DNA of 64,000 nt, taken from contig NC_083586.1 in NCBI RefSeq assembly GCF_027579695.1, positions 2,594,501 to 2,658,500 of the forward strand. Reading direction: 5' to 3'. The stretch is from Neoarius graeffei. Taxonomy: Eukaryota; Chordata; Actinopteri; Siluriformes; Ariidae. Position 1 is the first letter of the stretch; each line of letters starts with the position of its first letter. Shown piece by piece: positions 19,193-31,100 of this stretch. Below the pieces are notes generated by a model. It was not told the DNA's origin. It did no database searches and worked only from the letters and a program-made list of their open reading frames with translations. A program made the position numbers and the translations under genes.

Positions 19193-22100
19193 GGAAAGTT
19201 GTGGAATTCCAAGACCGGAGTGCAGCAGTTGTGCCGTCCAGCTGGGTGGTAGATGTTGACGGAGAAGTGGGATGCTACTGGCCAACCTTTGGCGGAAACA
19301 AAGCTGTGAAGGCCGCCATGAACTGCACCCCCCCGGGACAAGGATGGCGATTCCATCAAAAAATAAGGGTGCTGGCAACCTGTGGTGAGCTGCATAGCTA
19401 CTTCATTAAACCAATGACAATACTTCAATACTGCATTACCCAATTTCATTAAGACTGCCTTCCCTTTCAGGCACCTTTGCCAAAGAAAGACGTTACCTGA
19501 CCCGATCGCTTGAGGAAGGCTGCCTTACAGCAGACCTGCAATCGGATGATGGTGAGATGGGGCCAAGGAAAAGACGGTAAAAGTGTTTTCTTTTTTAAAT
19601 CACAACTTGCAGTTATAAGTTCAATTACGGTTTCGTTTGTGTTTTGAGCTGTGTCAGTAAGGTCCTGGGTTTATTTTAAAGACCAAACAAAAGGTATTTG
19701 GAGGAGGACAGCGAGGAGGAGGCAGGACCAAGCCGTAGGGGGAGGAGGCCACCATCTATTGACGCCACTCAGCTGGACAGCGAGTGGCAATTCCCCTCCC
19801 TTAATGAAGGTGACTATCTGTACCACTTGTTGTTGTTGTTCTACTAAAGACCTAGAAGTTGTCTGAAATAATAATGCTTTCATTTCCGTCTTCAGACACC
19901 CAGCCAGGCCTGTTTCTTCACAGCCAGCCATTAACTCATGGTAACTATGCATTTCCTTTATTTATGCCAGAAATTAAAATACCAATGAGTAAGTGAAGAT
20001 ATGTTTTGATCAACTGACTGCTTACTATTTTTCAGATTCACCGTCGTCAGAAACCCCGCCAGGCCCTTTCCTTCACAGCCAGCCACTAACCCATGGTAAC
20101 TATGCATTGCCTTGATTTATGCCATAAACGACTAAAAAAACAAAACAAAACAACAAACAAATATCTATGGAGATGCGTTTTGATCAACTGAATATACAAT
20201 TTTTCAGATTCACCCCAGCCATGTCACCGCTTCCATGGTAAGTCAAAGAGGAAATCAATCAATCAACATGAAAATTGTGAATTTAGAACAGAAATTAAAT
20301 TAAGGCGCACCTTGAAGTGAACTAAATTGTACTCGCTGATATTTCAGCCACACCTCTGTCATCGCAACAGGGGAACAATCAGTTGCTGCGTGGTGAGTCC
20401 ACAACTGTAATCACTGGTCATAAATGACCAGCAATGTGAAATAAAAGTCCTAATGTTTGGTGTTACTTAACAGACATGGGCATCAGCACCGTCATTGCTC
20501 TCCTTGGCCAGCTGAGGGAGGAAAACTGACTGCTTACTATTTTTCAGATTCACTGTCTTCAGAAACCCCACCAGGCCCTTTCCTTCACAGCCAGCCACTA
20601 ACCCATGGTAACTATGCATTGCCTTTATTTATGCCAAAAACGACAAAAAAACAACAAAACGACAAACAAATATCTATGTAGATGCATTTTGATCAACTGA
20701 CTATACAATTTTTCAGATTCACCCCAGCCACGTCACTGCTTCCATTAAGTCAAAGAGGAAATCAATCAATCAACATGAAAATTGTAAATTTAGAACAGAA
20801 ATTTAAATTAAGGCACACCTTGTAGTGAACTAAATTGTACTCTCTGATATTTCAGCCACACCTCTGCCATCGCAACAGGGGAACAATCAGTTGCTGCGTG
20901 GTGAGTCATCAACTGTAATCACTGTTCAAAAATGACCAGCAATATGAAATAAAAGTCCTAATGTTTGGTGTTACTTAACAGACATGGGCATCAGCACAGT
21001 CATCGCTCTCCTTGGCCAGCTGAGGGAGGAAAACAGGGAGCTGAAGGGGGAAGTAGGAAGGCTGGCGCAAGAGGTCAGGGCCCTAAGGAGAGAGATGGGG
21101 AGACAAGACACACCCCAGACATCGCCCCTAATCAAGCTCCCACTCTCCACCATGGAGGAGTTTTTGGCAGCAGAGGCCCTGGTGAAGGAAGATGCCAAAC
21201 AAAAGCAGCTAATGGTACTTATTGAGTCTTACCTTTCCTTTCCAGTCATCTGCAACACCTGCAAAAAGAAACACAAATACTTAATATCATTGTGAATCAA
21301 TGAAACAATGATAAACACTGAATACTTTCTCATTATTGTCTTCATGCTACATTTTATTCTATCAGGTGTCTACCTTAGCCCTTTGTGGAGGAACCGACGT
21401 AGGGGTCACAGTGAGGCGGATGCTGCGTAGCCTCCTGGTCAACAGCTTGGCCAGCCAATTTAACTGGGCTGGAAAGGGGGAAAAAACTGCGTTTAAGGAC
21501 ACCAAGATCCATGATGTCCTGTTTGGTAGGTTATGCATGTGTACAAAGCTGTAAAAGAGGGTAAAATAGTAAGCTGTCGCAAGTACTTGCACACTACTTC
21601 TAAACGTTCTTTGATAACTCCTTCACTAACTGTAACATTACGATTATAACGACAATGACAAACATATTGTGAAAGATGCAAAGGATTAAAAAGGATTAAG
21701 AAACTCACCAGGCGCCTTACTCAGAAAAAGCAGGTGTGCAGGCAAGTCCAGGGAGGCTGACTGAGTGACGAATGGTCCGGTAGTGGCATTTCTATTTCCG
21801 CTTTGTGTCAATGGGGAAATTAAAATGTTTTTTTTTTATCCCGTTTAAATTGTCACAAGATTCACATCTATGGTTTCTGATTTTTACATATATTTTCTGT
21901 ACTAGTACCATTACTTGCCACCTACCACTAGAGTGTGACGTGCATAGTCTTAACAACTCAAACTTTAACAATTATCACCATGCAAAGTCTCAATGTTGTT
22001 TTGTTCTTTTTCTTTCAGATGCTATACAAAAGCAGCTGCCAGGGAGCACACACGCTACTTTTAGTGACGCAATCAAGAAGTGGCTTAAGTATGCGCCAGA

Positions 22101-22265
22101 GAGAGAGGGAGGGATGAGGAGACGTGAGGTAGGGTGGCATTATAGCCTACTGCTGACTTTCTTTATCAATGCTGCATCAAATTAATTTTGGTTATGTTTT
22201 TCTGTTTCCATGTACAGGTGTCTGCGCCGCAGGAGGAATTGGCCACAATTATAAATTATAAATAA
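19180..22265 (+). CDS. CACTA accessory protein (DUF4806-like), multi-exon
   Basis: Start ATG 19180 (Met-Ala-Gln-Ile-Trp-Lys). Exons with GT/AG borders in phase: 19180-19384, 19471 to about 19578, about 19680-19809, several short exons of about 40-60 bp, 20982-21214, 21366-21525, 22019-22128 and 22218-22265 (stop TAA, overlapping AATAAA). Exon 1 has a Trp-rich fold (Val-Val-Pro-Ser-Ser-Trp, Cys-Tyr-Trp-Pro). The 20982 exon is a Leu/Glu/Arg coiled coil. The last exons have the DUF4806-like Cys-Gly-Gly, Val-Arg-Arg-Met, Asn-Trp-Ala-Gly and Lys-Trp-Leu-Lys-Tyr-Ala-Pro. Element B has the same gene. Its function is unknown; DNA binding or oligomerisation beside the transposase is an inference. Confidence 0.7.
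20012..21033 (+). repeat. Tandem duplication, two units of about 510 bp
   Basis: Unit 1 (about 20012-20523) and unit 2 (about 20524-21033) run in register, from ACTGACTGCTTACTATTTTT to GGGAGGAAAA. They duplicate three or four short exons of the accessory gene. The copy of the coiled-coil exon ending unit 1 is cut short at the junction and meets an in-frame TGA. Confidence 0.9.
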
Positions 22266-22300
22266 ATCATAAAATGTTTCTAAGAACTTGTTCAAGTGTG

Positions 22301-23015
22301 TTCTGTTCCTTATAAATGTTAAAAGTTATGCCTCATTAGATAGCTTGACAAACATTAGGAGAGGTGCATTGTTTCATGCATTTTTATATCCTGTTGTACA
22401 TAAAACAGGACGTAGCCTAGGCACATTGATATAAATTAAGTTTCACTTTCATGGTTGAAGTATGCATGTGTGTGTTCATCCTAGGCAAGAGCCCCGATGC
22501 TTTATTGTTAGCTGGTTTAATTTAGCCTGTTTTGCTTAATTTGTAGCCTTCCTGTTGTACATAAAACAGAGCTCCTACGATACATCTGTTAACCATTTTA
22601 ATAATTACATGATAACGTTGAAGAAATTTGCAGAAAACCACCAGGTCGTTTTCTCATAAACAAACCAGCGCTGACGTAGGATTCAGAGGGAGGCGTCCCG
22701 CACGCGACGTCACGAAAATCAGTGTTTGGCAGGAAATCCAAATGGCAAGCTTTTTCAGAGGTGGACCAATTTGCCTCAAATGGCTTGATTTCAACTGAAT
22801 TTTTCTGGTATTGCGCAAGGTAAAAAAAATTGCAGAGAATGCAGAATGTTACAGATATTTGACCAAAGTTTAATATAAAATAGGAGAATTACATTGATCT
22901 TGCTCCTGAATTTACCAATGATATGCCCTTTAAACTTCTCTACTTGCTTTATGCTACAATCTGAATTCATATCTCCCTTAGTTTTCCGATAAATAACTAA
23001 TTAATTACTTTTATT
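22301..23015. other. Unassigned sequence downstream of element A
   Basis: No open frame. The word CCTGTTGTACATAAAACAG occurs twice (about 22392 and 22551). The missing right end of element A would be expected near here but I do not see it. Confidence 0.35.
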
Positions 23016-23027
23016 AATATTGTAGGG

Positions 23028-23378
23028 GGGCGGCACGGTGGTGTAGTGGTTAGCGCTGTTGCCTCACAGCAAGAAGGTCCTGGGTTCGAGCCCCAGGGCC
23101 GGCGAGGGCCCTTCTGTGTGGAGTTTGCATGTTGTCCGCGTGGGTTTCCTCCGGGTGCTCCGGTTTCCCCCACAGTCCAAAGACATGCAGGTTAGGTTAA
23201 CTGGTGACTCTAAATTGACCGTAGGTGTGAATGGTTGTCTATGTGTCAGCCCTGTGATGACCTGGCGACTTGTCTAGGGTGTACCCCGCCTTTCGCCCGT
23301 AGTCAGCTGGGATAGGCTCCAGCTTGCCTGCGACCCTGTAGAAGGATAAAGCGGCTAGAGATAATGAGATGAGATGAG
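23028..23378 (+). mobile_element. tRNA-derived SINE (copy 2)
   Basis: Same family as 7194-7568, in plus orientation. The 12-bp target repeat AATATTGTAGGG occurs at 23016-23027 and 23379-23390. A short internal deletion removes part of the GTGTCCGC and GAATGTGAGTGTGAATGG segments. Confidence 0.93.
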
Positions 23379-23390
23379 AATATTGTAGGG

Positions 23391-23568
23391 CAGGCAATTG
23401 TCCCTAAACCAATCAAAATATTGTTCAACAACTTCTTTACATATCTGCTCATTAGTCTTGCTCTTGCATACCTTAACTTGGATGGTAATATCATCCGCAT
23501 ATTTAACTATATGACTCAGTTCATTTTCAACAATATCAAGATCGTTAATAATAATTTCAACTTGTATA
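23391..23568. other. Unassigned, AT-rich
   Basis: Short spacer between a SINE and a hAT element; nothing recognised. Confidence 0.3.
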
Positions 23569-24122
23569 GTGCCTCAGGGTTCCCGCGGGTCCTTAAAAAG
23601 TCTTAAAAATTCTTAAATACAACTTTCGGTTTTCAAGGCCTAAAAATGCCTTAAATTGTTTGGAATGACTGGAATTTTCGAAAGGGAGGTATTAAATTTA
23701 ATATTGGACTGAACGAGTGAAATGTCTCCATCCGGTTTGGGGTATTTTTTTAACCGTAATTTTAAAAGTGACCAGCGTACCTTTTGGGGGCGGCATTGGT
23801 TCTGTGCGTCTTATGTGCATTCCGTAGATCAAGAGCTAACGTTAGGAGGCTTCTGGAGGAAACGTGGTGCGGTGGTTGTGATTGTGAAGAGTGAGAGATG
23901 CACAGGGAGCTTACGTACGTGGGCGGTAGAAAGCATTGATAATTATGGGAAGATGTCTGTTTAACGACAAGTGGTTGGGGGATGACAAATACCCCCAAAA
24001 TAAGGAGAAGACTCGTTTGCGATAAAAAGCGCTGGATCGCACAAATGTGTTTAAAGACATTAAAAATTAATTTAATATTAACAACCACTAATAATAATTA
24101 GTAGTAATAGTAATTATTATTG

Positions 24123-24498
24123 GGCGGCACGGTGGTGTAATGGTTAGCGCTGTCGCCTCACAGCAAGAAGGTCCTGGGTTCGAGCCCCGGGGCCGGCGAG
24201 GGCCTTTCTGTGTGGAGTTTGCATGTTCTCCCCGTGTCCGCGTGGGTTTCCTCCGGGTGCTCCGGTTTCCCCCACAGTCCAAAGACATGCAGGTTAGGTT
24301 AACTGGTGACTCTAAATTGACCGTAGGTGTGAATGTGAGTGTGAATGGTTGTCTGTGTCTATGTGTCAGCCCTGTGATGACCTGGCGACTTGTCCAGGGT
24401 GTACCCCGCCTCTCGCCCGTAGTCAGCTGGGATAGGCTCCAGCTTGCCTGCGACCCTGTAGAAGGATAAAGCGGCTAGAGATAATGAGATGAGATGAG
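24123..24498 (+). mobile_element. tRNA-derived SINE (copy 3)
   Basis: Full length, with the 12-bp target repeat TAATTATTATTG at 24111-24122 and 24499-24510. The head, A/B boxes and GATGAGATGAG tail match copy 1. Confidence 0.95.
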
Positions 24499-24680
24499 TA
24501 ATTATTATTGATTATTAATCATTACTACTTATGAATTAGTGATTAAAAAGTACTAGGGATTATTAAATGTTATAAAATTAAGTTATTAAAAATTATTAAA
24601 AAGTAGTAATTGGTAGAATACAAACAAATACTCATGGAATATAGATAATTTTTTAAAATAGTGAACACTGATATAAAATA

Positions 24681-25044
24681 GGCGGCACGGTGGTGTAGTG
24701 GTTAGCGCTGTCACCTCACAGCAAGAAGGTCCGGGTTCGAGCCCCGTGGCCTGTGAGGGCCTTTCTGTGTGGAGTTTGCATGTTCTCCCCGTGTCCGCGT
24801 GGGTTTCCTCCGGGTGCTCCGGTTTCCCCCACAGTCCAAAGACATGCAGGTTAGGTTAACTGGTGACTCTAAATTGACCATAGGTGTGAGTGTGAATGGT
24901 TGTCTGTGTCTATGTGTCAGCCCTGTGATGACCTGGTGACTTGTCCAGGGTGTACCCCGCCTTTCGCCCGTAGTCAGCTGGGATAGGCTCCAGCTTGCCT
25001 GCGACCCTGTAGAACAGGATAAAGCGGCTAGAGATAATGAGATG
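24681..25044 (+). mobile_element. tRNA-derived SINE (copy 4)
   Basis: Target repeat GATATAAAATA at 24670-24680 and 25045-25055. Only about 180 bp from copy 3. The body reads AACAGGATAAAGCGGC where copy 3 lacks the ACA. Confidence 0.94.
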
Positions 25045-25500
25045 ATATAAAATAACTGTTCTACTACTACTAATAATAATAATAAACAATAATACTACTA
25101 GTAATACTTGTTGTTAATGTTATTATTATCAGTTCAATTGTTATATCAATGTTCACTATTAAAAACAAATTATTATCTATAATCCATGAATAATTGTTTG
25201 TATCACTACTACTAATAATAACTACTTTTTTAATAATAATTTTAACCAATCTTATAACTCAATTTTATAGCATTTTAATAATCACTACTTATTATTTATT
25301 AGTGTAATTTAGTAGTTGATAATAATAATTACTACTTATTATTAAATTACATTTTGATAATCACTGCTTATTAATTAAGTAGTAATTAATAATGAATTAT
25401 AATTGCTACTCTAATTATTAATTAATATAGCTAATAAGTAGTGATTATTAAAATGTTATAAAATTGAGTCAATTTTTTAAAAATATTATTAAAAAAGTAG

Positions 25501-25531
<31 letters not shown>

Positions 25532-25553
25532 GTAGTAGTAGTAGTAGTAGTAA
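25501..25553. repeat. (TTA)n/(TAG)n microsatellite
   Basis: Uninterrupted TTA units turning into TAG units, in an AT-rich hAT interior. Confidence 0.9.
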
Positions 25554-26251
25554 TACAAACAATTATTCATGGATTATAGATAATAATTAATGATTATTTT
25601 TGAATAATGAACATTGATATAACAATTGCACTGATAATTAGTTTAGTTCTTACAACACATTGATTAATATTGATAATGGTTATGAAAGATGACAGTTGTT
25701 TTTCTGTGTTTAATGTAACGCTCTGATGATTGTATGACTGCATAAACAGGTTTATGCTGTTACCTGCTATAATGCAGAAGGTACTCGAGAACATCTTCAG
25801 CCAGCTGTATACTGTACGACACTCAGACTGATTTTGCTGTCGGACACATCATCAAAGATAATTTTTGGGGATTGAAATAATGCTGGAAGGTTGTTCAGCT
25901 GGTTCTACTTGCCGTTTATTGTTTTCGTTTTTGAAATGATTCATGGTGTTTTCTCCAGTAAACACCAGTCTTCTCCTTGCTGCTACAGTAGTTCTGCAGG
26001 CCCAAAACACACGACTTTGCTTCAGCTGTTTGCTGTCTAACAGTTGCCACTGATGCGCCCTGTTGTTCACCAATTGTGTGCATTCTTTTTAAAGTTAGTA
26101 AAAAAACCTATTGCAGAAAACAGTTTTAAGTTGTCGTATTTATCATTTTCTTTGCCATGGTACAGTCTTAATTTTTCCATTTAGAGGTCTTGAAAAGGTC
26201 TTAAAAGTCTTTAAATTTGTACTTGAAAAATGTGCAGATACCCTGGTGCCT

Positions 26252-26629
26252 TTCTCACACCCAAGGCCACTTTACAACTACAAAAAAAAAAAGCACCAAA
26301 AGAGGCTTAGGATGTAATTCCAGTGGCATCACTACCCACAGTCCCACCAAAAGGCGCATGAAGGTATGTCCCACACTGCCTGCACAGCCACCACAACACC
26401 ATCAGGCAACATCATTCAGAACAGTGCACCGAGCACAGAAGCACCACCGCACAGAGCGCTGGACGACCATGATGTTAAAAGAGTAACAACTTCACTGTAG
26501 TCCATTGCGAGGAACACAGGCATCACCCATGGCAGACCAAGGCCTGAAGGGAACTGACACCCAAAACTGGGTCTGGAGCTACGCCACAACCACCGGACAA
26601 AATATTCAAACAAAGAACAACCATCAAAC
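26252..26629. other. Unassigned spacer
   Basis: Contains an A-tract at 26281-26292 and Cys/His-poor, Pro/Thr-rich short frames with no family resemblance. Confidence 0.3.
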
Positions 26630-26633
26630 TATA

Positions 26634-28015
26634 TATTACGGGTCCCAAGAGTGGTACCACGGTAATAAAGATAAGTGTACCTGTAGTTGTTCCCCGAAAG
26701 TGCATCTCTTTATTTACTATCATTCATAGCAAAATATCTTTCTTTCTTTTGTGTCGTAGGTCAGTATCATCATGTTCAATACAATTACGTTCATGTAATA
26801 CAATTACATATACATATTCCAAACATTCCTACATTTACCCTGTCACCTTACACAAGTGATAAAAGGCCACTATGGCTGAATAGTGCAATAGCATGGAAGC
26901 TCCATTGTATTTAAAAGCAGGTTACCCGTAGCCACCTAGTAAACCACTTAAATAAACATTCATACTGAATGAGATTCTACAAAGTAGCAAATAGCACCGA
27001 TAAAGATCTGGTTCATTACTGTAAAACACTCCAGTTACTTATAAAACAGTAATATTAAAGTGTCAAAGTCATTACTATACTCAATCAATATAATCTAGAT
27101 GAAAACCATTCATTTCAGGGTCATAGCTTAGTTAATCTGTACACTCATTACCAAAAGATAACTGTTACATCAAAACTGTATTCCTTAACCTAGCGTCTTA
27201 ATACTCTACAAAATACCCTTCATGAAGTTAAGGTATTTATTTATTTATTTATTTATTAACTTGTATTCCTTGTCACAATAATCATGTCTTACGACCAGTG
27301 TGTATTTACGGATTTACTCTTGAAACTTCGTTTAGCACCAGTGTTGCGTCAGTGTATATTAATTTATTTATACTCACTAAACTTCTTAAAATATCCCTTT
27401 CATCAAACCAGTGGGTGAGCATATCTATACTTGTTAAACTTGGTGAAATAATAACGGTAAAACCAGTGTCGGGGGGCTCAAAATATTACGTTAGCAGTTA
27501 GCTACAGTATCAATACAATCCCATAGGATTCGGTAAGCTAAAAAGACGGCTGCTAGCCGGCTGAGGTATCTCAGTTTGCCGCCACGGAGGGCTCGCGGAA
27601 CGACTGCTGAACGTTAACGGCAGCTAGCCGCTTCATACGATGGCAACTTTCTAATATAACTGTTATGCTAAAAGTTCAAAATAACACAAAAACAAGTGTT
27701 CAAACAAGCATCAGTTATGAGTAGTTTACGCTACAACAAGGACGGGGTTTTACCCAGTACTAACCTGTAAACAGGTGCAGAAAAACAAGGAGAGATGACA
27801 CAGGTTGTTTACAGTTGTTCCCCAAAAGTGCATCTGAGGGACGAGCGAGGGTCCGCCCCCCTAAGCACTCCCCCCCCGTGTCACACACTTGTGTTCCTAC
27901 TGGGCACTAGGCCGTTCTAAAGTGATAATAGTAATAAAAAAAAATATTTATAAAATACTAACAAAAGTAGTAATGAAACTACACACTTGTGGGCATCTAT
28001 TTTGGGTGCGCCACA
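26634..28015 (-). repeat. 3' LTR of young gypsy element
   Basis: On the minus strand it starts TGTGGCGCACCC and ends GGGACCCGTAATA. It is about 40 bp shorter than the 5' LTR because a block starting GTAAACAACCTG has been lost near 26684. It includes a (TTTA)n tract at about 27229-27258. Confidence 0.9.
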
Positions 28016-28169
28016 CGCTCCCCAACTTCAAAAGTGGCTCCCGACACTTGCTACTAAGAGCTTAAATCACCCTAGATCAAAGACCCGCTGGAAATCTCAA
28101 CCATGTAAAGAAAAAAAAAAAAACATCTCAAACAAAACCTCAAGGTCAGTATGAAGGGATGTCACATGT
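28016..28169 (-). other. 3' untranslated region and polypurine tract
   Basis: Between the pol stop and the 3' LTR on the minus strand. The purine-rich GTTGGGGAGCG abuts the LTR and is the likely polypurine tract. Confidence 0.6.
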
Positions 28170-31100
28170 TCAGTAGTAGGGGATGAGGTAGGGGGGTGAC
28201 AGGTAAGTAAAGGGGATCATGTGTGTGTGCTGAGCTGAATAAGGTGCGGGCTGAACAGCAGGAGGGGTGGGCTGGACAGCATAAGGAGTACACTGGGCAG
28301 AGTAAGGTGTGGTGTGGAGACTGTGAGGTGTAGGTGAGATAAGGTGAGGCGTAGGCTGAAGCAAGTGAGGTGTAGGGAGAACAGGGTGGAATGTAGCCTG
28401 AGAATAAGGTGTAGGCTGGAGAAAGTGAGTTGTGGTCTGGAGAGAGTAAGGTGTAGGCTGGAGAGAGTGGAGTGTAGGCTGGGCAGAGTAGATAGCTGAC
28501 TGTGGCCGTGGATGTGTGTGGTATGTCATCTGAGAATCTATTGTACTGACACTAGTGTATGGCTGAGACGAGGGTTGCCCGAGAGAAGTGTAGGTCAACA
28601 TCTGGGGATGGTGCCTTTCTCTGGTCGACCTTCTCAGTGCAGGCGGACTATCGGGCTGAGGCTCTTGCATCTCTTCGGCTGGGTCACTGGCCTGAGGCAT
28701 CACCTGCTCCTCATGAGCCTGGGGTTCCCTCACTGGCGGTATGCACCCATCTGGTCCTCCTGGTACCTCCTCAGCATCAACCTGCTCATAGTCACTCGGC
28801 ACAGAGAGCACTCCACTCGGCTCATCGCTGACCTGTGGCTCACTGATGGCACCTGGGTGATGTGTGACGGTCTCAAACTGTGGCACTTCTCTGGGTATCT
28901 GCAGCCAATAACCAGGTCCCTCTTCATCTGCCTCTGAGTCACTTGTCTCACTCTGTGTCCTTTCAACAGTTCTTGATGGTTGTGTTGTTTTTCTTTTTCT
29001 CTTCTGTGGTTCAACAGGCACGGACGTGGCTGGAAGCTCTACAGGTAAATCATTTACTTGGAACAGCAGGTTTCTGTGAAGAGTGCGGACTGGCCGACCT
29101 CCAGTTTCAGGACTCACTTTGTAAACAGGGTTGTCACCGACTTGCTCTCTGACAATGTAGATCATCTGTTCCCAATAGGGCTTCAACTTGCCGGGACCTC
29201 CTCTGTTTGCAAGGTTGCGGACAAGGACTCTGTCTCCAGGTTGAAGGGTGACACCTTTGTTTTGCCTGTCGTAGTACTGCTTGCCTTTCGCACTTGACTG
29301 CTGGCTGTTGCTGGCAGCTATACGGTAGGCTTCAGTCATCCTCTCTTTCCACTTCTCAGCAAATCCCCTCGGAGTGCTCGTCTCTTCCTCCGCAGTCAAC
29401 CCAAAGAGAAGGTCAACAGGAAGGCGTGGATGGTGGCCGTACAACAGGAAGTAGGGAGAGTAGCCGGTAGCCTCATGCTTGGTGCAGTTGTATGCATGGA
29501 TGACGTGGGACAGATGATCTTTCCAACATTCTTTCTCTTTCTCTTCAAGTGTGCGGAGCATTTGTAGCAGGGTTCGATTGAATCTCTCCGCAGGGTTGCC
29601 TTGAGGATGGTAGGGGGAGGTTCTGGAGTGGCTGACACCCGCCAGTTGTCTGAGAGTCTTGAACAACTCATTCTCGAACTCTCGACCTTGATCATGGTGG
29701 AGCTTGCTTGGGTAGCCGAATCGAGGGATGAAGTCATTGAAGATCTTGTCAGCAGCGGTCTTGCCAGCTTTGTTCTTCGTGGCGTATGCTTGTGCAAACC
29801 TGGTGAAGTGGTCAACAACAACCAGGATGTACTCGTACCCACCACGACTGGACTCAAGGTGGAGGAAGTCGATACAGACGAGTTCAAGAGGCGAGCTTGA
29901 TGTTAGAGACCCCATTGCTGCTCGGTCGTGTGTGGCAGGCTTTTTCTGTTTGATGCAGCGACACTTCCTGGTGACATACTCTTCAATGTCTCTCTTCATG
30001 AAAGGCCAATAGAAGCGGTCTCTGGCTAGGCTTAATACTCTCTCGACACCCACATGCCCCATGTTGTCGTGCAGGTGTGTGAGTGCCGTCTGTCTGTAGA
30101 TGGCAGGCAGAACCAGCTGCTTGCGGCCCAGTGCTTTCCTGTAAAGAAGGCCATTCTCCACACACAGCCTGCTCCATTCCCGTGACAGCTTCCTGGTGGG
30201 CTTGTCAAGCGTCTTCCTGGCTTCCTCAGTCAGCTCTGTCATTGTCTCCTTTAGAGGCAAGATCTTCCCAATGATGGGGTCTTTTCGCTGCTCACTTGCT
30301 AGTTCCTCAGGGCTGATCACTGTAAAGGGCGCGGGCTGACTCTGCGGCGGTTGTGCGATGCTGAGGGCTGCCACCCATGCCACATCGCTCTGCTTGGCCA
30401 TACTGCTCCCATCCCAGGTGGCACACACAGCTTCTTCTGACAGTCTTTCTGAGCATTCACTCATAAAGGAATCGATGTCAAGAGGACAGCGGGAGAGAGT
30501 GTCTGCATCGATGTTCAGCTTGCCTGGCCGGTACCTGATCTCAAAGTGGAAGTCTGCAAGCTCCCCTACCCAGCGATGGCCCACTGCATTCAGCTTTGCA
30601 CTGCTCATAACGTACGTCAGGGGGTTGTTATCCGTGTACACTATAAAGTGTGGAGCATAGTACAAGTAGTCTCTGAATTTATCGCTGACTGCCCACTTCA
30701 AGGCCAGGAACTCGAGCTTTCCACTGTGGAGGTGGTAATTCCGTTCTGCTGCTGTTAAAGTTCGTGATCCGTAGCCAATCACTCTCATTCTACCATCTTG
30801 GTTCTGGTAGAGGACTGCACCCAGGCCCAGCTGAGAAGCGTCAGTGTGGAGAACAAAGGGCTGGTCAAAGTTTGGGTAGGCCAACACTGGTGGATGTGTC
30901 AGGACGTCAATGAGGCGCTCAAGAATCTGCCGGTGCTCAGCTTTCCACTCAACAGGTGTACGTGATGGGAGCTGAGGGCCCTTGGTCTTCTCTCTTGATG
31001 GCTTTGGTGACTCTTCCCCGTGTTTCACCTGGAGAAGCTCATATAGTGGTCTTGCAATGCGGGAAAAGTCTTGGACATATGCTCGGTAGTAGCTGAGAAA

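Larger units (their letters stand above)
15637..22300 (+). mobile_element. CACTA/EnSpm-like DNA transposon A, two genes, right end not found
   Basis: The left end reads CCCAGATAGCAGAGGGACG, close to the ends of element B (CCCAGATAGCAAGCTGACA). The first 400 bp hold short direct and inverted repeats of TTGAAACG/GTTGATTTT type, as in CACTA subterminal regions. Two plus-strand genes follow: a transposase (17307-19109) and a multi-exon accessory gene (19180-22265). No matching right end occurs before 23 kb, so that end is deleted or diverged. The end coordinate is an estimate from the last exon and its poly(A) signal. Confidence 0.75.
23575..26245. mobile_element. hAT-like transposon with 6-bp target duplication, non-autonomous
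   Basis: The left end is CAGGGTTCCCGCGGGTCC and the right end is GCAGATACCCTG, so the termini are CAGGGT/ACCCTG. GTGCCT is repeated outside both ends (23569-23574 and 26246-26251). Both ends carry the run of CTTAAAAAGTCTTAAAA-type words known from a common fish repeat. The inside is very AT-rich, shows no transposase, and contains two SINEs (24123-24498, 24681-25044). Confidence 0.65.
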
